Shown here piece after piece: positions 17,275-25,906 of a stretch of 64,000 nt of DNA. How positions within the stretch are numbered: position 1 is the first letter of the stretch; the number at the start of each line of letters is the position of its first letter. The DNA lies in the NCBI RefSeq assembly GCF_000385335.1, contig NZ_ARWA01000001.1, positions 248,001-312,000 of the forward strand. The letters are read 5' to 3'. A model generated the notes under the pieces. It did no database searches, was not told where the DNA came from, and saw nothing but the letters and a program-made list of their open reading frames with translations. This DNA is from Methyloferula stellata AR4. GTDB taxonomy: Bacteria; Pseudomonadota; Alphaproteobacteria; Rhizobiales; Beijerinckiaceae. The translations under genes and the position numbers were made by a program.

Positions 17275-17917
17275 CTGCGTTTTCGCGCGCGCAGGCCTGC
17301 AGCCGGTCGGGCATGCAGATCTCGATATGACGGCGGCCCTGGCGCGTCAGTATGCCTGCGTGCATCAGGGCGTTGAGTTCGGTTGAAGCCGTCTGCCGCG
17401 TCGTGCCAAGCAGAGCGGCTATTTCTTCCAGGCTCAGATCGAGGCGGATGGCGCTTCCCGCTTCGACCGCGACCTTTTGCCTGTCTGCGCAGCGCAGAAG
17501 ATAGCGGGCGATCCGCCCGCGCACCTGATGGAAAGCCAGATCCTCGATCAAAGTGATGGCCTGATTCAAGACCGCCGCCAGAACGCTGATGATGGCTCTT
17601 TGCAAGGCCGGATAATGGGCGAGTTCGCGTTCGATCACGGCGCGCTGAGCCATGAGAAGAACCGTCGGCTGGACGGCCTGCAACTGCGCCCTGGTGTGGG
17701 TGCTGAACACGTCGCCTTCGTTTAAATAGACGAGGCTCAGCTCACGTTCGGGCGTCGTCAAATAGACCCGCAGGCGTCCGCGTTTCACCACGAGCACTTG
17801 ATCCATCTCGCTTTCGGGAAGCAAGGCGCCATTCGCCAGAACATGCTCATGGAACCGGGACCGCAGAGCGGACCCGGCTTCGCTCGCGAGGAATTCGGAG
17901 AGTGACGCGGGATGCAT
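17261..17917 (-). CDS. cooA: CooA-like CO-sensing transcription factor (CRP/FNR family)
   Basis: A 218-residue CRP/FNR-family regulator. Aligned by eye to R. rubrum CooA it shares RGRLRVYL, ERELSLVYLNEGDVF and T-H at the haem-ligand site, the C-helix segment LIEDLAFHQVRGRIA, and the recognition helix TTRQTASTELNAL with the following TRQGRRH. His 74 matches CooA His77 (ferrous haem ligand); the CooA Cys75 position is Ser 72, a change reported to be tolerated in some homologues. Pro 3 lies near the N-terminus, as in CooA. There is no FNR-type cysteine cluster. The frame runs on to 18676, but that part shadows the divergent gene. With cowN downstream, CO sensing is the best reading. Confidence 0.8.
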   Translation of the reverse strand: MHPASLSEFLASEAGSALRSRFHEHVLANGALLPESEMDQVLVVKRGRLRVYLTTPERELSLVYLNEGDVFSTHTRAQLQAVQPTVLLMAQRAVIERELAHYPALQRAIISVLAAVLNQAITLIEDLAFHQVRGRIARYLLRCADRQKVAVEAGSAIRLDLSLEEIAALLGTTRQTASTELNALMHAGILTRQGRRHIEICMPDRLQACARENAVSAS

Positions 17918-17950
17918 GATCCACGAATAAAATCCCAGGGCGCGGTCGCA

Positions 17951-17964
17951 TTGATCTCGGTCAA
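17951..17964. promoter_or_regulatory. FNR/FixK-type box between cooA and divergent gene
   Basis: TTGATCTCGGTCAA is a perfect TTGA-N6-TCAA site, 34 bp from the cooA start and 47 bp from the divergent GTG at 18011. Its first nine bases match the cco box. It could control either gene. Confidence 0.65.
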
Positions 17965-18010
17965 GATCAAAGCCGCCGGTTTGGGCTAGCCAGAGAAGCT
18001 GGAGGAAGCT

Positions 18011-18748
18011 GTGAGCATCAATAGTTTCGCAGTCATATGTGGCAGCCACGGGATCGCGCCGGCCGCCGGTATGGCGGGTCTGGCCGGTGCGCTTTTTGTC
18101 GCGGGCCTCGCCGGCAGCGTCGCCCATTGCGGGCCTATGTGCGGACCGCTCGTCATCGCTCAGGCGAGCAACAGGCTTGCGCATGTACCAGCGTCCCGGC
18201 TCTGCGAAATGTCGCGCATCCGAAGCGGCTTGCTGCTCCCCTATCATCTCGGCCGCTTGACGACCTATGCCGCGCTCGGCGCGGCGGCCGCGCTGTTTGG
18301 GCAGACTCTCTCCGACCTCCCCTGGTTTCGATTCGTGGCCGCGGGGCTTCTCATCGTGGCCGCGTCGCTTTTCATCTGGCAGGCCGTCGCGCCGGCCAGC
18401 GCGAGCCGGCCCGCCGCTCTCTGGTCGAAACTGGCGGGGCCTCTCGCAACAAGGCTCAATGCGCCGGGGATTTTGAACACCTATGGGCTCGGGCTGCTTT
18501 TGGGTTTCATCCCTTGCGGCCTCGTCTATGCAGCGCTTGCGGCCACGGCCGCGACCGCCGATCCCCTGGCGGGCGCCATCGGGATGATCGCCTTCGGGCT
18601 TGGCACCGTGCCCATGCTGGCTGCAATCGGCACGCTCGGCCAGGTCGCGATGATTCGCATGCGGCGCTTCGCCCATCTCGCGCGACCCGTCATTCTGACG
18701 CTCGATGGCGGATTGCTGCTTGTCCTCGCCATGAGCTGGGTCACCTGA
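18011..18748 (+). CDS. TauE/SafE-like (cytochrome biogenesis type) membrane protein
   Basis: A 245-residue membrane protein with about six spans. It has the HCGPMCGPL motif near residues 38-46 and IPCGLVYAALAA in the second half, the twin cysteine-containing blocks of the sulfite exporter TauE/SafE or UreH-like family often found near cbb3 loci. A role in copper or thiol handling for the oxidase is a guess from context. GTG 18011 is supported by GGAGG five bases upstream. It is divergent from cooA and shares its FixK-type box. Confidence 0.72.
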   Translation: MSINSFAVICGSHGIAPAAGMAGLAGALFVAGLAGSVAHCGPMCGPLVIAQASNRLAHVPASRLCEMSRIRSGLLLPYHLGRLTTYAALGAAAALFGQTLSDLPWFRFVAAGLLIVAASLFIWQAVAPASASRPAALWSKLAGPLATRLNAPGILNTYGLGLLLGFIPCGLVYAALAATAATADPLAGAIGMIAFGLGTVPMLAAIGTLGQVAMIRMRRFAHLARPVILTLDGGLLLVLAMSWVT

Positions 18749-18851
18749 GACACATCCGTCTCCCCCCGTATCGCCGAATTTGACAGCGGACGATTAAGAG
18801 CCCGTACATGCGCCTGTGCTTGGCCAAAGAGCTGGCGCGGGGGCATATAAG

Positions 18852-19460
18852 ATGACACAGCGCATGCAGGATTTGGCGGCTGAGATCGTCCGTCTTCAGA
18901 CGGAACTGGACCAGGAAATCGAGGCGCGGCGCAAGATACTCGGCTCGCGTCTGAAAGAGCAGATCGGCGAATTCGAACAAGGGATCATCGCCGAACATCG
19001 CCGCCTGCGCATGAGCGTCATGACCTTTCTCGCACAATCTCCGGTCAGGGTCGTTGTGACGGCGCCGATGATCTATTCCATGATCGTTCCTTTTCTGATC
19101 ATGGACATGTGGGTCAGTCTTTATCAGGCGATTTGCTTCCGGATCTACCGGATCCCGCAGGTGCACCGCGGGCGCTATATCGCGTTCGATCGCAGGCACC
19201 TCGCCTATTTGAACTGGATCGAGACGCTCAATTGCCTCTATTGCGGCTATGCCAATGGCGTGATCGCCTATGTCCGCGAGATCGCCAGCCGCACCGAACA
19301 ATATTGGTGTCCGATCAAACATGCCGCGCGGATCACGGACCCGCACCGGCGTTATTATGCGTTTCTTGAATACGGCGATGCCGACGGCTATCGTACGAGA
19401 CTCGATCAGTTTCGCGAACGTTTGAGGTCGGATGCCGCGCCTGGATCAGATGCGCCATGA
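18852..19460 (+). CDS. Conserved hypothetical membrane-associated protein
   Basis: A 202-residue protein. Residues 1-55 look like a coiled coil (LAAEIVRLQTELDQEIEARR), residues 70-95 are hydrophobic, and the C-terminal half has the conserved-looking LNCLYCGYANGVIAY and QYWCPIKHA with four cysteines and a histidine that could bind metal. I recognise no function. It lies between the TauE/SafE-like gene and a SulP transporter on the same strand. ATG 18852 is chosen over TTG 18816, which would add 12 residues before the coiled coil. Confidence 0.62.
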   Translation: MTQRMQDLAAEIVRLQTELDQEIEARRKILGSRLKEQIGEFEQGIIAEHRRLRMSVMTFLAQSPVRVVVTAPMIYSMIVPFLIMDMWVSLYQAICFRIYRIPQVHRGRYIAFDRRHLAYLNWIETLNCLYCGYANGVIAYVREIASRTEQYWCPIKHAARITDPHRRYYAFLEYGDADGYRTRLDQFRERLRSDAAPGSDAP

Positions 19461-19537
19461 CACGCTCTCGAAAGGATACCCGCCGCGGCCTGCCCGAATG
19501 AAACAGAAGACGGCGTGAAGTAGAAGAAGATGAGAGC

Positions 19538-21205
19538 ATGCCCCTGCGGTTGAGCATCTTCGCGGGTCTTCGGCCCTTCAAACCCGGAGAGGCGGCGCGC
19601 GATCTCCTGGCAGGCGTGACGCTTGCCTCGATGAATATCCCGCAGGTGCTCGGCTATACGCGCATCGCAGGTACCCCTGTCGTCACCGGCCTTTATACCG
19701 TGCTGCTGCCCCTTGTGGCTTTCGCCATCTTCGGCTCGTCGCGGCATCTGGTTGTGGCTGCCGATTCTGCGACGGCAGCCATTTTCTCCAGTTCTATTTC
19801 TCAAATGGCGGCGCCGGCCAGCGCGAAATATATGGCCCTGGTCGAGATGGTCGCCTTACTGACCGCCGGTTTGCTTCTGCTGGCACGGATCTTCAAACTC
19901 GGTTTCCTCGCCGATTTTCTGTCGCGCACGGTGCTCGCCGGATTTATCACCGGCGTCGGCGTCCAGGTCGGCATCGCGATGCTGGGCGACATGCTCGGCG
20001 TCGCCACGGCCTCGCATAGTACGCTTCTTCAGCTTCAGGAAGTTGTACGGGGCCTGCCGCAGTTCAATCTCCCGGCAGCGGCGCTGTCGGCGCTGATCGT
20101 GGCTGCCATACTGCTCGGACGCCGCCTCGACACCCGATTGCCCGTCTCGCTGGTTGCAGTCATTGCAACGATCATAGCAAGCGCGGCATTTCATTTCGCC
20201 GATCATGGCATCCCGGTCATCGGACCGGTGCCGGGTGGCCTGCCAGCCATCAAATGGCCGGATGTGAGCTGGAGCGAAACACTCGCTATCCTGCCCGTCG
20301 CCGCATCGTGCTTCGTCATGATCATCGCGCAAAGCGCCGCGACATCGCGGATCTACGCCGTCCGCAATCACGAACGCGTCGATGAGAATGCGGATATTCT
20401 CGGGCTCGCCGCTGCGAATGCCGCCGCCGCGATCAGCGGCGCCTTCGTGGTCAACGGCAGCCCGACGCAGACGGCGATGGCAGATAGCGCGGGTGCGCGC
20501 AGCCAGGTCGCGCAGCTCGTCTTCGCTGGCGTCGTCCTATTGGTACTGCTTGCCCTGACGGGTCCGCTTCAATATTTGCCGCGCTGCGCGCTCGCCGGCA
20601 TCGTGTTCACGATCGCCGTCGGCATGATCAAATTGGATTCTTTGCGCGCCATCTTGAAGGAAAGTCCGGGCGAATTTTCTCTCGCCATCTTTACCGCCGC
20701 TTCGGTCGTCGTCATCGGCGTCGAACAAGGTATTTTGCTTGCCATCGTCCTTTCACTGCTTCGGCATGTCCGCCACAGCTATCGCCCGCATACGATGGTT
20801 CTCACGCCAGACCCCAGCGGCGAATGGAGACAATCACCCGCCACGCCTGGCGCCGAAACCGAACCGGGTCTCATCGTCTACCGGTTCGGTGCGGATCTTT
20901 TTTACGCCAATGACAATCGCTTTGCCGATGAGGTGCGCGGTCTCGTGAAGCGCGCCCCGACGCCTGTGCGCTGGTTCATCGTCGATGCGGGCGCCATCAC
21001 GGATCTCGACTATTCCGCTGCGAGATCCATACGCGACCTTATCGACGATCTCTGCCGGCAAGGCGTGAGCATGATTTTCGCGCGCGTCAATCCTTATCTG
21101 CGCTCCGACATGGACCGGCATGGCATCACGGCCGCGATCGGAGAGACGCGGATTTTCACGACGCTCCACGAAGCCATAGCCGCCGTGCGCTTTGGCGCGC
21201 TTTAA
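19538..21205 (+). CDS. SulP family anion transporter with STAS domain
   Basis: A 555-residue transporter. The N-terminal ARDLLAGVTLASMNIPQVLGYTRIAGTPVVTGLYT block and about 11-12 spans match the SulP (SLC26-type) family; the last ~110 residues form a STAS domain (VRWFIVDAGAITDLDYSAARSI). Likely substrates are sulfate, bicarbonate or other anions; the sequence does not tell which. It converges on the gene at 21241-22233 with a 35-bp gap. Confidence 0.88.
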   Translation: MPLRLSIFAGLRPFKPGEAARDLLAGVTLASMNIPQVLGYTRIAGTPVVTGLYTVLLPLVAFAIFGSSRHLVVAADSATAAIFSSSISQMAAPASAKYMALVEMVALLTAGLLLLARIFKLGFLADFLSRTVLAGFITGVGVQVGIAMLGDMLGVATASHSTLLQLQEVVRGLPQFNLPAAALSALIVAAILLGRRLDTRLPVSLVAVIATIIASAAFHFADHGIPVIGPVPGGLPAIKWPDVSWSETLAILPVAASCFVMIIAQSAATSRIYAVRNHERVDENADILGLAAANAAAAISGAFVVNGSPTQTAMADSAGARSQVAQLVFAGVVLLVLLALTGPLQYLPRCALAGIVFTIAVGMIKLDSLRAILKESPGEFSLAIFTAASVVVIGVEQGILLAIVLSLLRHVRHSYRPHTMVLTPDPSGEWRQSPATPGAETEPGLIVYRFGADLFYANDNRFADEVRGLVKRAPTPVRWFIVDAGAITDLDYSAARSIRDLIDDLCRQGVSMIFARVNPYLRSDMDRHGITAAIGETRIFTTLHEAIAAVRFGAL

Positions 21206-21240
21206 GCGTGTACGCCCCCAAAAGACGATGCGCCCTAAGA

Positions 21241-22233
21241 TCAGGCCGTCCGCTTTGCCGATAAAGGCCGCTGGACAATATTCGTCCAGAACCGCTGGAG
21301 GCTCTCCACGCCGCTTGCCAGCGAACTCCAAAGCGTCGCGTCGCCAACGAGAAGCGTTCCGGCGAAAACGCCGGCGCGCGTTTGCAGTAAGGCGTCGAAA
21401 CTGTGCCGCCCCTGCGCCGTGAACGGATGCGGCGGCGCCTTTGGATCGATCGCTTGGCGCACCAGCACATCGAACTTCGCAACGCCATCCGCGACGGGCT
21501 CGAAATGCGGCAGGTGAGGATGGAGATTGAATGTGGTGACCTCCTTAAGGAGACCCAAACGGTCGAGCGCGCGGTCCACCTCGAACGGCGTCGGCGATCC
21601 GTCGGGCTCGGCCGCCGGATGCAATCCGTACCTGTTTTCGACCGCGACGCCGAGCCCGGCGAGGAGAGTGCGCCCGAAGCCGCCAAAACCCTGCTGAGGC
21701 GGCAGTGTTCGGTCTCCGTGATGAAGGAACTGCCCTTCTTGAAGCGCCGCGCGCTGGCTATCGGAGAGCCCTCCGGCTTCACCAATATCGTGATGCGGGC
21801 AGACGAAGACGAGATGATCCGGATTTTCAAGAAACGCGCGCACTGCGGCGATTTCGCCGGCGCTCGCCGCCTGACCCGTCCGAAGCGAGTCGAAACTGAT
21901 GACGATAAGCGTGTCGATGCCCTTCAAAAACGCATCGTCCAGCGGCGTTGGCACGCCGTCTTCCCCAATACGTTCGATTTCGACAACCGGATGGGTGGTC
22001 TGGCTCTTCGTCTGATCGACGAAAACGTCATAGTTCTTCTTTAAAATATGAGACAAGAATCCGCCGATACCCTGGTCGAAGCGGGTCGGGTCGGAGAGTT
22101 CCTGCAGCTGTGGGTAAAGCATCCGGCGGCTCTCGAAGAGAGCCGGAAATCGGTTTTCAATGGTCGAAAGGGGTGCGTTGATTTCGCCGGGCCGGCTCCA
22201 GGCATAATAGACGGCAATATTTCTATCGGTCAT
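21241..22233 (-). CDS. Conserved hypothetical protein
   Basis: A 330-residue soluble protein without signal peptide. It opens with RNIAVYYAWSRPGEI and contains alternating hydrophobic strands such as IDTLIVISFDS and HLVFVCPHHDIGE, suggesting an alpha/beta fold like glutamine-amidotransferase-type proteins, but I see no clear catalytic triad. ATG 22233 starts right at the first strand; the frame can extend to GTG 22263 with no better ribosome binding site. Confidence 0.55.
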   Translation of the reverse strand: MTDRNIAVYYAWSRPGEINAPLSTIENRFPALFESRRMLYPQLQELSDPTRFDQGIGGFLSHILKKNYDVFVDQTKSQTTHPVVEIERIGEDGVPTPLDDAFLKGIDTLIVISFDSLRTGQAASAGEIAAVRAFLENPDHLVFVCPHHDIGEAGGLSDSQRAALQEGQFLHHGDRTLPPQQGFGGFGRTLLAGLGVAVENRYGLHPAAEPDGSPTPFEVDRALDRLGLLKEVTTFNLHPHLPHFEPVADGVAKFDVLVRQAIDPKAPPHPFTAQGRHSFDALLQTRAGVFAGTLLVGDATLWSSLASGVESLQRFWTNIVQRPLSAKRTA

Positions 22234-22359
22234 GCGTGTCTGCCAAAAATGCGTATCTGCCACGTATAAGTATCGCGCATACTATTGGAGACCACCTCCT
22301 AGCGCTTTACGATTTACAAAAATTTCGCTGGATATTGGAGGTTCTGCGCGCCGCATCGG

Positions 22360-23907
22360 CTAATGCACTGCCGACAGGATGGCGCCGGTGGCAAAGGCCA
22401 ATGCCGCGGCGGCGGTAAAGACGTTTGCGTGAGCATCTTCTTTTGCCGATTGCGCTTGGCTTAGAGCGGTTTCCTCGGTCGCAAGCGTCGTAAAAGTGCC
22501 GACGCCGTGGCGATAGGCATCGAGCGCGGCGTCGTAAGACGTTTGCGCCGCTTCCGTGAGTGCCAAGGCCGCGACATATTCCGCGTAGCTTGTATGAAGC
22601 GCATCATAAGCGTCGGTTACCTGCCTCGTGGCGGTGTCACGCGACTGATCCAAGGCGGCCCGCGCCGCGAAAATATCCGATTCCGCCAAGGCGACGTGTG
22701 CATCCCTTGCGCCGCCATCATAAAGCGGCACACTGAGCTTCAGAAGAATATTGCCGCCAGGTTTATTGATCGGAAAATATGGACTGCCATCCGCGCTCAA
22801 GGCACCCATATTCTGATAGATCTGACCCTCGAGACCGACGGTCGGAAAATAGGCGCCGCGTGCGCTTTTGAGCGTTCCCTCAGCGGCGCGGACCTTCCCA
22901 AAGGCGGCGATAATGTCAGGCCGATTGGCCAAAGCGGTTTGAACGAACTGATCGACATTTCCCGAAGGGTTTGCAGGCAGCTTTAGTTCCGAACTGTCTT
23001 TCGTTTGGAGATGCGTGCTCGGCAAGACGCCGACACTTGCGATGAGCGCGGCATAAGCACCGTGCTCAGCGCCAATTGCCTTTTCCAGATTGAAGCGCGC
23101 CTGAGCGGTCTGGCGGCGAGCTTGCGCGACCTCGACGACTGTCGCCAATCCTTGCGACTGCTTCGATTCGGCCGCTTCCTGCACGACCCCAGCGGTCTTC
23201 AGGGCCTGCAGCGCCACGCGCAGACGGCCGCGCGCTGCGCCCAACGAGAAATAATCCCGGCAGACGGCATAGATCAGCTTCTGGTGGGCCCCCGTAAAGG
23301 CCACGTTGGCGACGAAGGAATTGGCGCGCGCGGTCTCTTCGGCTCCGGCGCGTTGGCCGAAATCGAACAGGAGCCATTTTGCCGTCAGCGATGGGATCAG
23401 CTCGCGCGTGTCGCTGATGAAAAAGCCTTGCGGCACCAGGGTCGGTGGGATGGGCAGAGGCGTGTGTTGATATCCACCGACCACTTCGGCGGAAAGTTGC
23501 GGCACATAAGCTGTCTCGGCGAGACCAACCCCGAGCGCGGCTTGGCGGGCCTTTTCCCAAGCCTCGCGCGTTTCCGGATTTTTGCGCTGTGCGAGATCGA
23601 TGAGGGCGGCGAGATCGTAATGCCGCCCCTGATCGATAGAGACGGCGTTTTCCTGCGGCAGGCGCGCCAAAGAGGCGTCGCGAGCCTGCTTTGCCAGTTC
23701 CGGCGTGGATGCGTTAGGTTCCCTTATTGGCATCGGAACCGCCGATCCCGACGGCGGCACGTCGACCGAGTCGGGAATGGTCCAAGGCTTGTCGGGCGAG
23801 CTTGGGGCCAATTCCAATTCATGCGTTGCACAGGCCGTAAGCGGCAGAACCGCCAGCAGCGCGGCCTTCCGGCAATGCTTCAGGGTGCGGCTATCTCTCG
23901 ATCGCAA
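22360..23907 (-). CDS. Outer-membrane efflux lipoprotein (TolC/NodT family)
   Basis: About 515 residues. An N-terminal lipoprotein signal ends at LLAVLPLTAC, and the rest has the two repeated helical-barrel halves of outer-membrane factors (YVPQLSAEVVGGYQ, ANRPDIIAAFGKVRAAEG, VPLYDGGARDAHVALAESD). It forms the outer-membrane channel of the FUSC/HlyD system encoded just upstream. The start is uncertain: no ATG lies close, TTG 23907 gives a typical 26-residue signal and overlaps the FUSC stop by 17 bp, while ATG 23976 would add 23 basic residues. Confidence 0.82.
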   Translation of the reverse strand: MRSRDSRTLKHCRKAALLAVLPLTACATHELELAPSSPDKPWTIPDSVDVPPSGSAVPMPIREPNASTPELAKQARDASLARLPQENAVSIDQGRHYDLAALIDLAQRKNPETREAWEKARQAALGVGLAETAYVPQLSAEVVGGYQHTPLPIPPTLVPQGFFISDTRELIPSLTAKWLLFDFGQRAGAEETARANSFVANVAFTGAHQKLIYAVCRDYFSLGAARGRLRVALQALKTAGVVQEAAESKQSQGLATVVEVAQARRQTAQARFNLEKAIGAEHGAYAALIASVGVLPSTHLQTKDSSELKLPANPSGNVDQFVQTALANRPDIIAAFGKVRAAEGTLKSARGAYFPTVGLEGQIYQNMGALSADGSPYFPINKPGGNILLKLSVPLYDGGARDAHVALAESDIFAARAALDQSRDTATRQVTDAYDALHTSYAEYVAALALTEAAQTSYDAALDAYRHGVGTFTTLATEETALSQAQSAKEDAHANVFTAAAALAFATGAILSAVH

Positions 23908-25906
23908 CGGCGTTCTCGATTTCCGCTTGGAGGAGCAGGCGCGCTTCGATTGTCGCACGACGGGACATTGGTGCATCGGCGGGAAGTTGCGTCAATGCAC
24001 GGTCAAGATCGAGAGACCGGTCCGGCGCGGGCATCGCCGTCTCTCCCTTCGAAACCCGGTCGGCAGCGGACAGCAACCACGCCGAAGCGGCTTCATCGCT
24101 CGGCCGCACAGGTTCGGCAATGGCAGCATCGGGCTCTTGATCGGCAACGACGAATGTCGCGCCCGCAAGTCCGTCCAATATGTCGAGTGAAACTTGATCC
24201 GATGCTACGCGCCGCGGCCGTGTTGGCAAGGTGCGAAGCTCGAAAGCGGCTATCCCGACGAAGTGCCGCGCATCCGCAAGCGCCCGGACGACGGCGAGGC
24301 GTGCACCATGCTCTGCCGGGGCCGGCTCGATCAAAAGCCGGCTGAGCGTGCGAAGCGCCGCGGCCACGGAGGCGCGGGCCCGATCGAGGGCGCTTATCGG
24401 CCAGAATACGCTGAAGACGATCGAGATGATCAGATTGCCGAGAAGAATGCCGACGACACGGTCGCGCAGCCCCACAAGTTCCGTGGTCGGACCGTAGCCG
24501 TGAAGCACTCCCAAAAAGAAGGCGAATGCGGTCTGCATGCCCGCGTAAGAAAGCCGCTCGCTGCTCGTCGCGACCCATCCGCAAATGAAGGAGACCCCGG
24601 CGATCAAGAGACAGAGCTGGCCGATATCCGTCATATGCGGCAGCACATAGACGATGCTTGCGAGCCCCAGGAGCCCGCCAATGGCTGCGCCCGCGAGGCG
24701 CAACGTCAGCTTGTGGACGGTTTCGCCGAAGCTGCCGAGCGCCACGAAAAAGCAGGTGGTAACGGAGGTGCTGATGCCCGGCCAGTCGAGGAGGCTATAA
24801 ATAATATAGGCGGCCATGACCGCGATCATGGTCTTCAACGCAAACCGCGCGTGGTCCGGATTGCTGAAGGCATCCGGAACGAAAAGCGATTTCACTTCGG
24901 CTACCGCCAGCTGGCCGGTGGCGGCTCGGCGTCGTGCGATGCCTTCGCTCAATCGCGTCATCGCTTTGGCCATTGCGACGATGACCGGTCTTGCTTCGGG
25001 AGAGAGCACTCTCAGCACGGCGTCCGGCGGCGTATGTTGCATGATTGCCGGCGCATCGCCACGCCCGAAAGCCAGCGTGGCTTCCTCGCAGGCCGCGGCC
25101 AGCGGAAGGCGCGCTTCGATCGGCACGCCGGCGGGCAGCACCCGAAGCAGGCTCAGCAGTTCCGCCAGTGTCTCGATCAGCATCGTGTCGATCGCGGCCC
25201 GGCTGCGCAAGCTCTTGTCGAGCATGCCGGCGCGTTGGCGCAATTCGACAAGGCCGACCGCTTCCGCTTGAGCCTTTTCGAGCCGCGTAGAATCGCCGCT
25301 TCGCAGCGCCGCCGCAAGCTCGTTCAGAAGACGCTTCGCAGTCCGCCGCGCGAGCTCGGCCGGATTTTCGCCGAAGGCGAGATTGACGACGATCGTCAAC
25401 ACGTTCGGGACCATCACGACGACCCAGAGCCACAGAATCAGCCGTGTCAGGACCTCGAGGTTTGGAACGACGTCGATCAGCGTCTGCGACAAGACGATGA
25501 TGAACCCCGCGAGGAAGGCGACCGGGCCGAGCGACATCGTGCGCGACAGAAACATGGCGATGTAGGTCGAGATCGCCATCAGAGGCAGACGAAGCGCCGG
25601 CTCCGAGGCATCGAGCATGTAGAAGACGAGCGAGAGCGCTATGGCAAGCGTCGCCGCGATGGCACCGGCCACGCCCGTCAGCAGCGTGCTTGCGACCTCG
25701 TCGCGGCTGATCAGAAAAACCAGATAGGCCATATAGGCCGGCAGCGGGATCTGATAGAGTTCCGCGATCGCGACGGTGAGCGCGCAATTGAAAGCGATCC
25801 GCGTGCACGCCGCGACACGTCCCGGCCGCGGCGCCAGCTCTTCCCGCAAAAACGCAAGAAGGCTGAAGCGCGGTGGCGGCGCGGGAATCTCAGCGAGAAG
25901 CGCCAT
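23891..25906 (-). CDS. FUSC family aromatic-acid exporter, inner membrane protein
   Basis: A 671-residue protein with two membrane bundles of about five or six spans (residues 40-180 and 345-480), each followed by a cytoplasmic helical domain: the AaeB/FUSC architecture of aromatic carboxylic acid efflux. It works with the HlyD-like adaptor (17-bp overlap upstream) and the outer-membrane factor downstream. Substrates may include hydroxylated aromatic acids, as known for AaeAB. Confidence 0.85.
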   Translation of the reverse strand: MALLAEIPAPPPRFSLLAFLREELAPRPGRVAACTRIAFNCALTVAIAELYQIPLPAYMAYLVFLISRDEVASTLLTGVAGAIAATLAIALSLVFYMLDASEPALRLPLMAISTYIAMFLSRTMSLGPVAFLAGFIIVLSQTLIDVVPNLEVLTRLILWLWVVVMVPNVLTIVVNLAFGENPAELARRTAKRLLNELAAALRSGDSTRLEKAQAEAVGLVELRQRAGMLDKSLRSRAAIDTMLIETLAELLSLLRVLPAGVPIEARLPLAAACEEATLAFGRGDAPAIMQHTPPDAVLRVLSPEARPVIVAMAKAMTRLSEGIARRRAATGQLAVAEVKSLFVPDAFSNPDHARFALKTMIAVMAAYIIYSLLDWPGISTSVTTCFFVALGSFGETVHKLTLRLAGAAIGGLLGLASIVYVLPHMTDIGQLCLLIAGVSFICGWVATSSERLSYAGMQTAFAFFLGVLHGYGPTTELVGLRDRVVGILLGNLIISIVFSVFWPISALDRARASVAAALRTLSRLLIEPAPAEHGARLAVVRALADARHFVGIAAFELRTLPTRPRRVASDQVSLDILDGLAGATFVVADQEPDAAIAEPVRPSDEAASAWLLSAADRVSKGETAMPAPDRSLDLDRALTQLPADAPMSRRATIEARLLLQAEIENAVAIER

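Noticed and set aside
17261-17917. Assignment as FNR or FixK
   Set aside because: No FNR cysteine cluster, and the recognition helix reads RQTASTELN instead of the E-T-V-S-R type; the CooA match is better throughout.
17918-18676. N-terminal extension of the CooA-like frame
   Set aside because: It is antisense to the TauE/SafE-like gene and lacks any motif; the alignment with CooA begins at ATG 17917.
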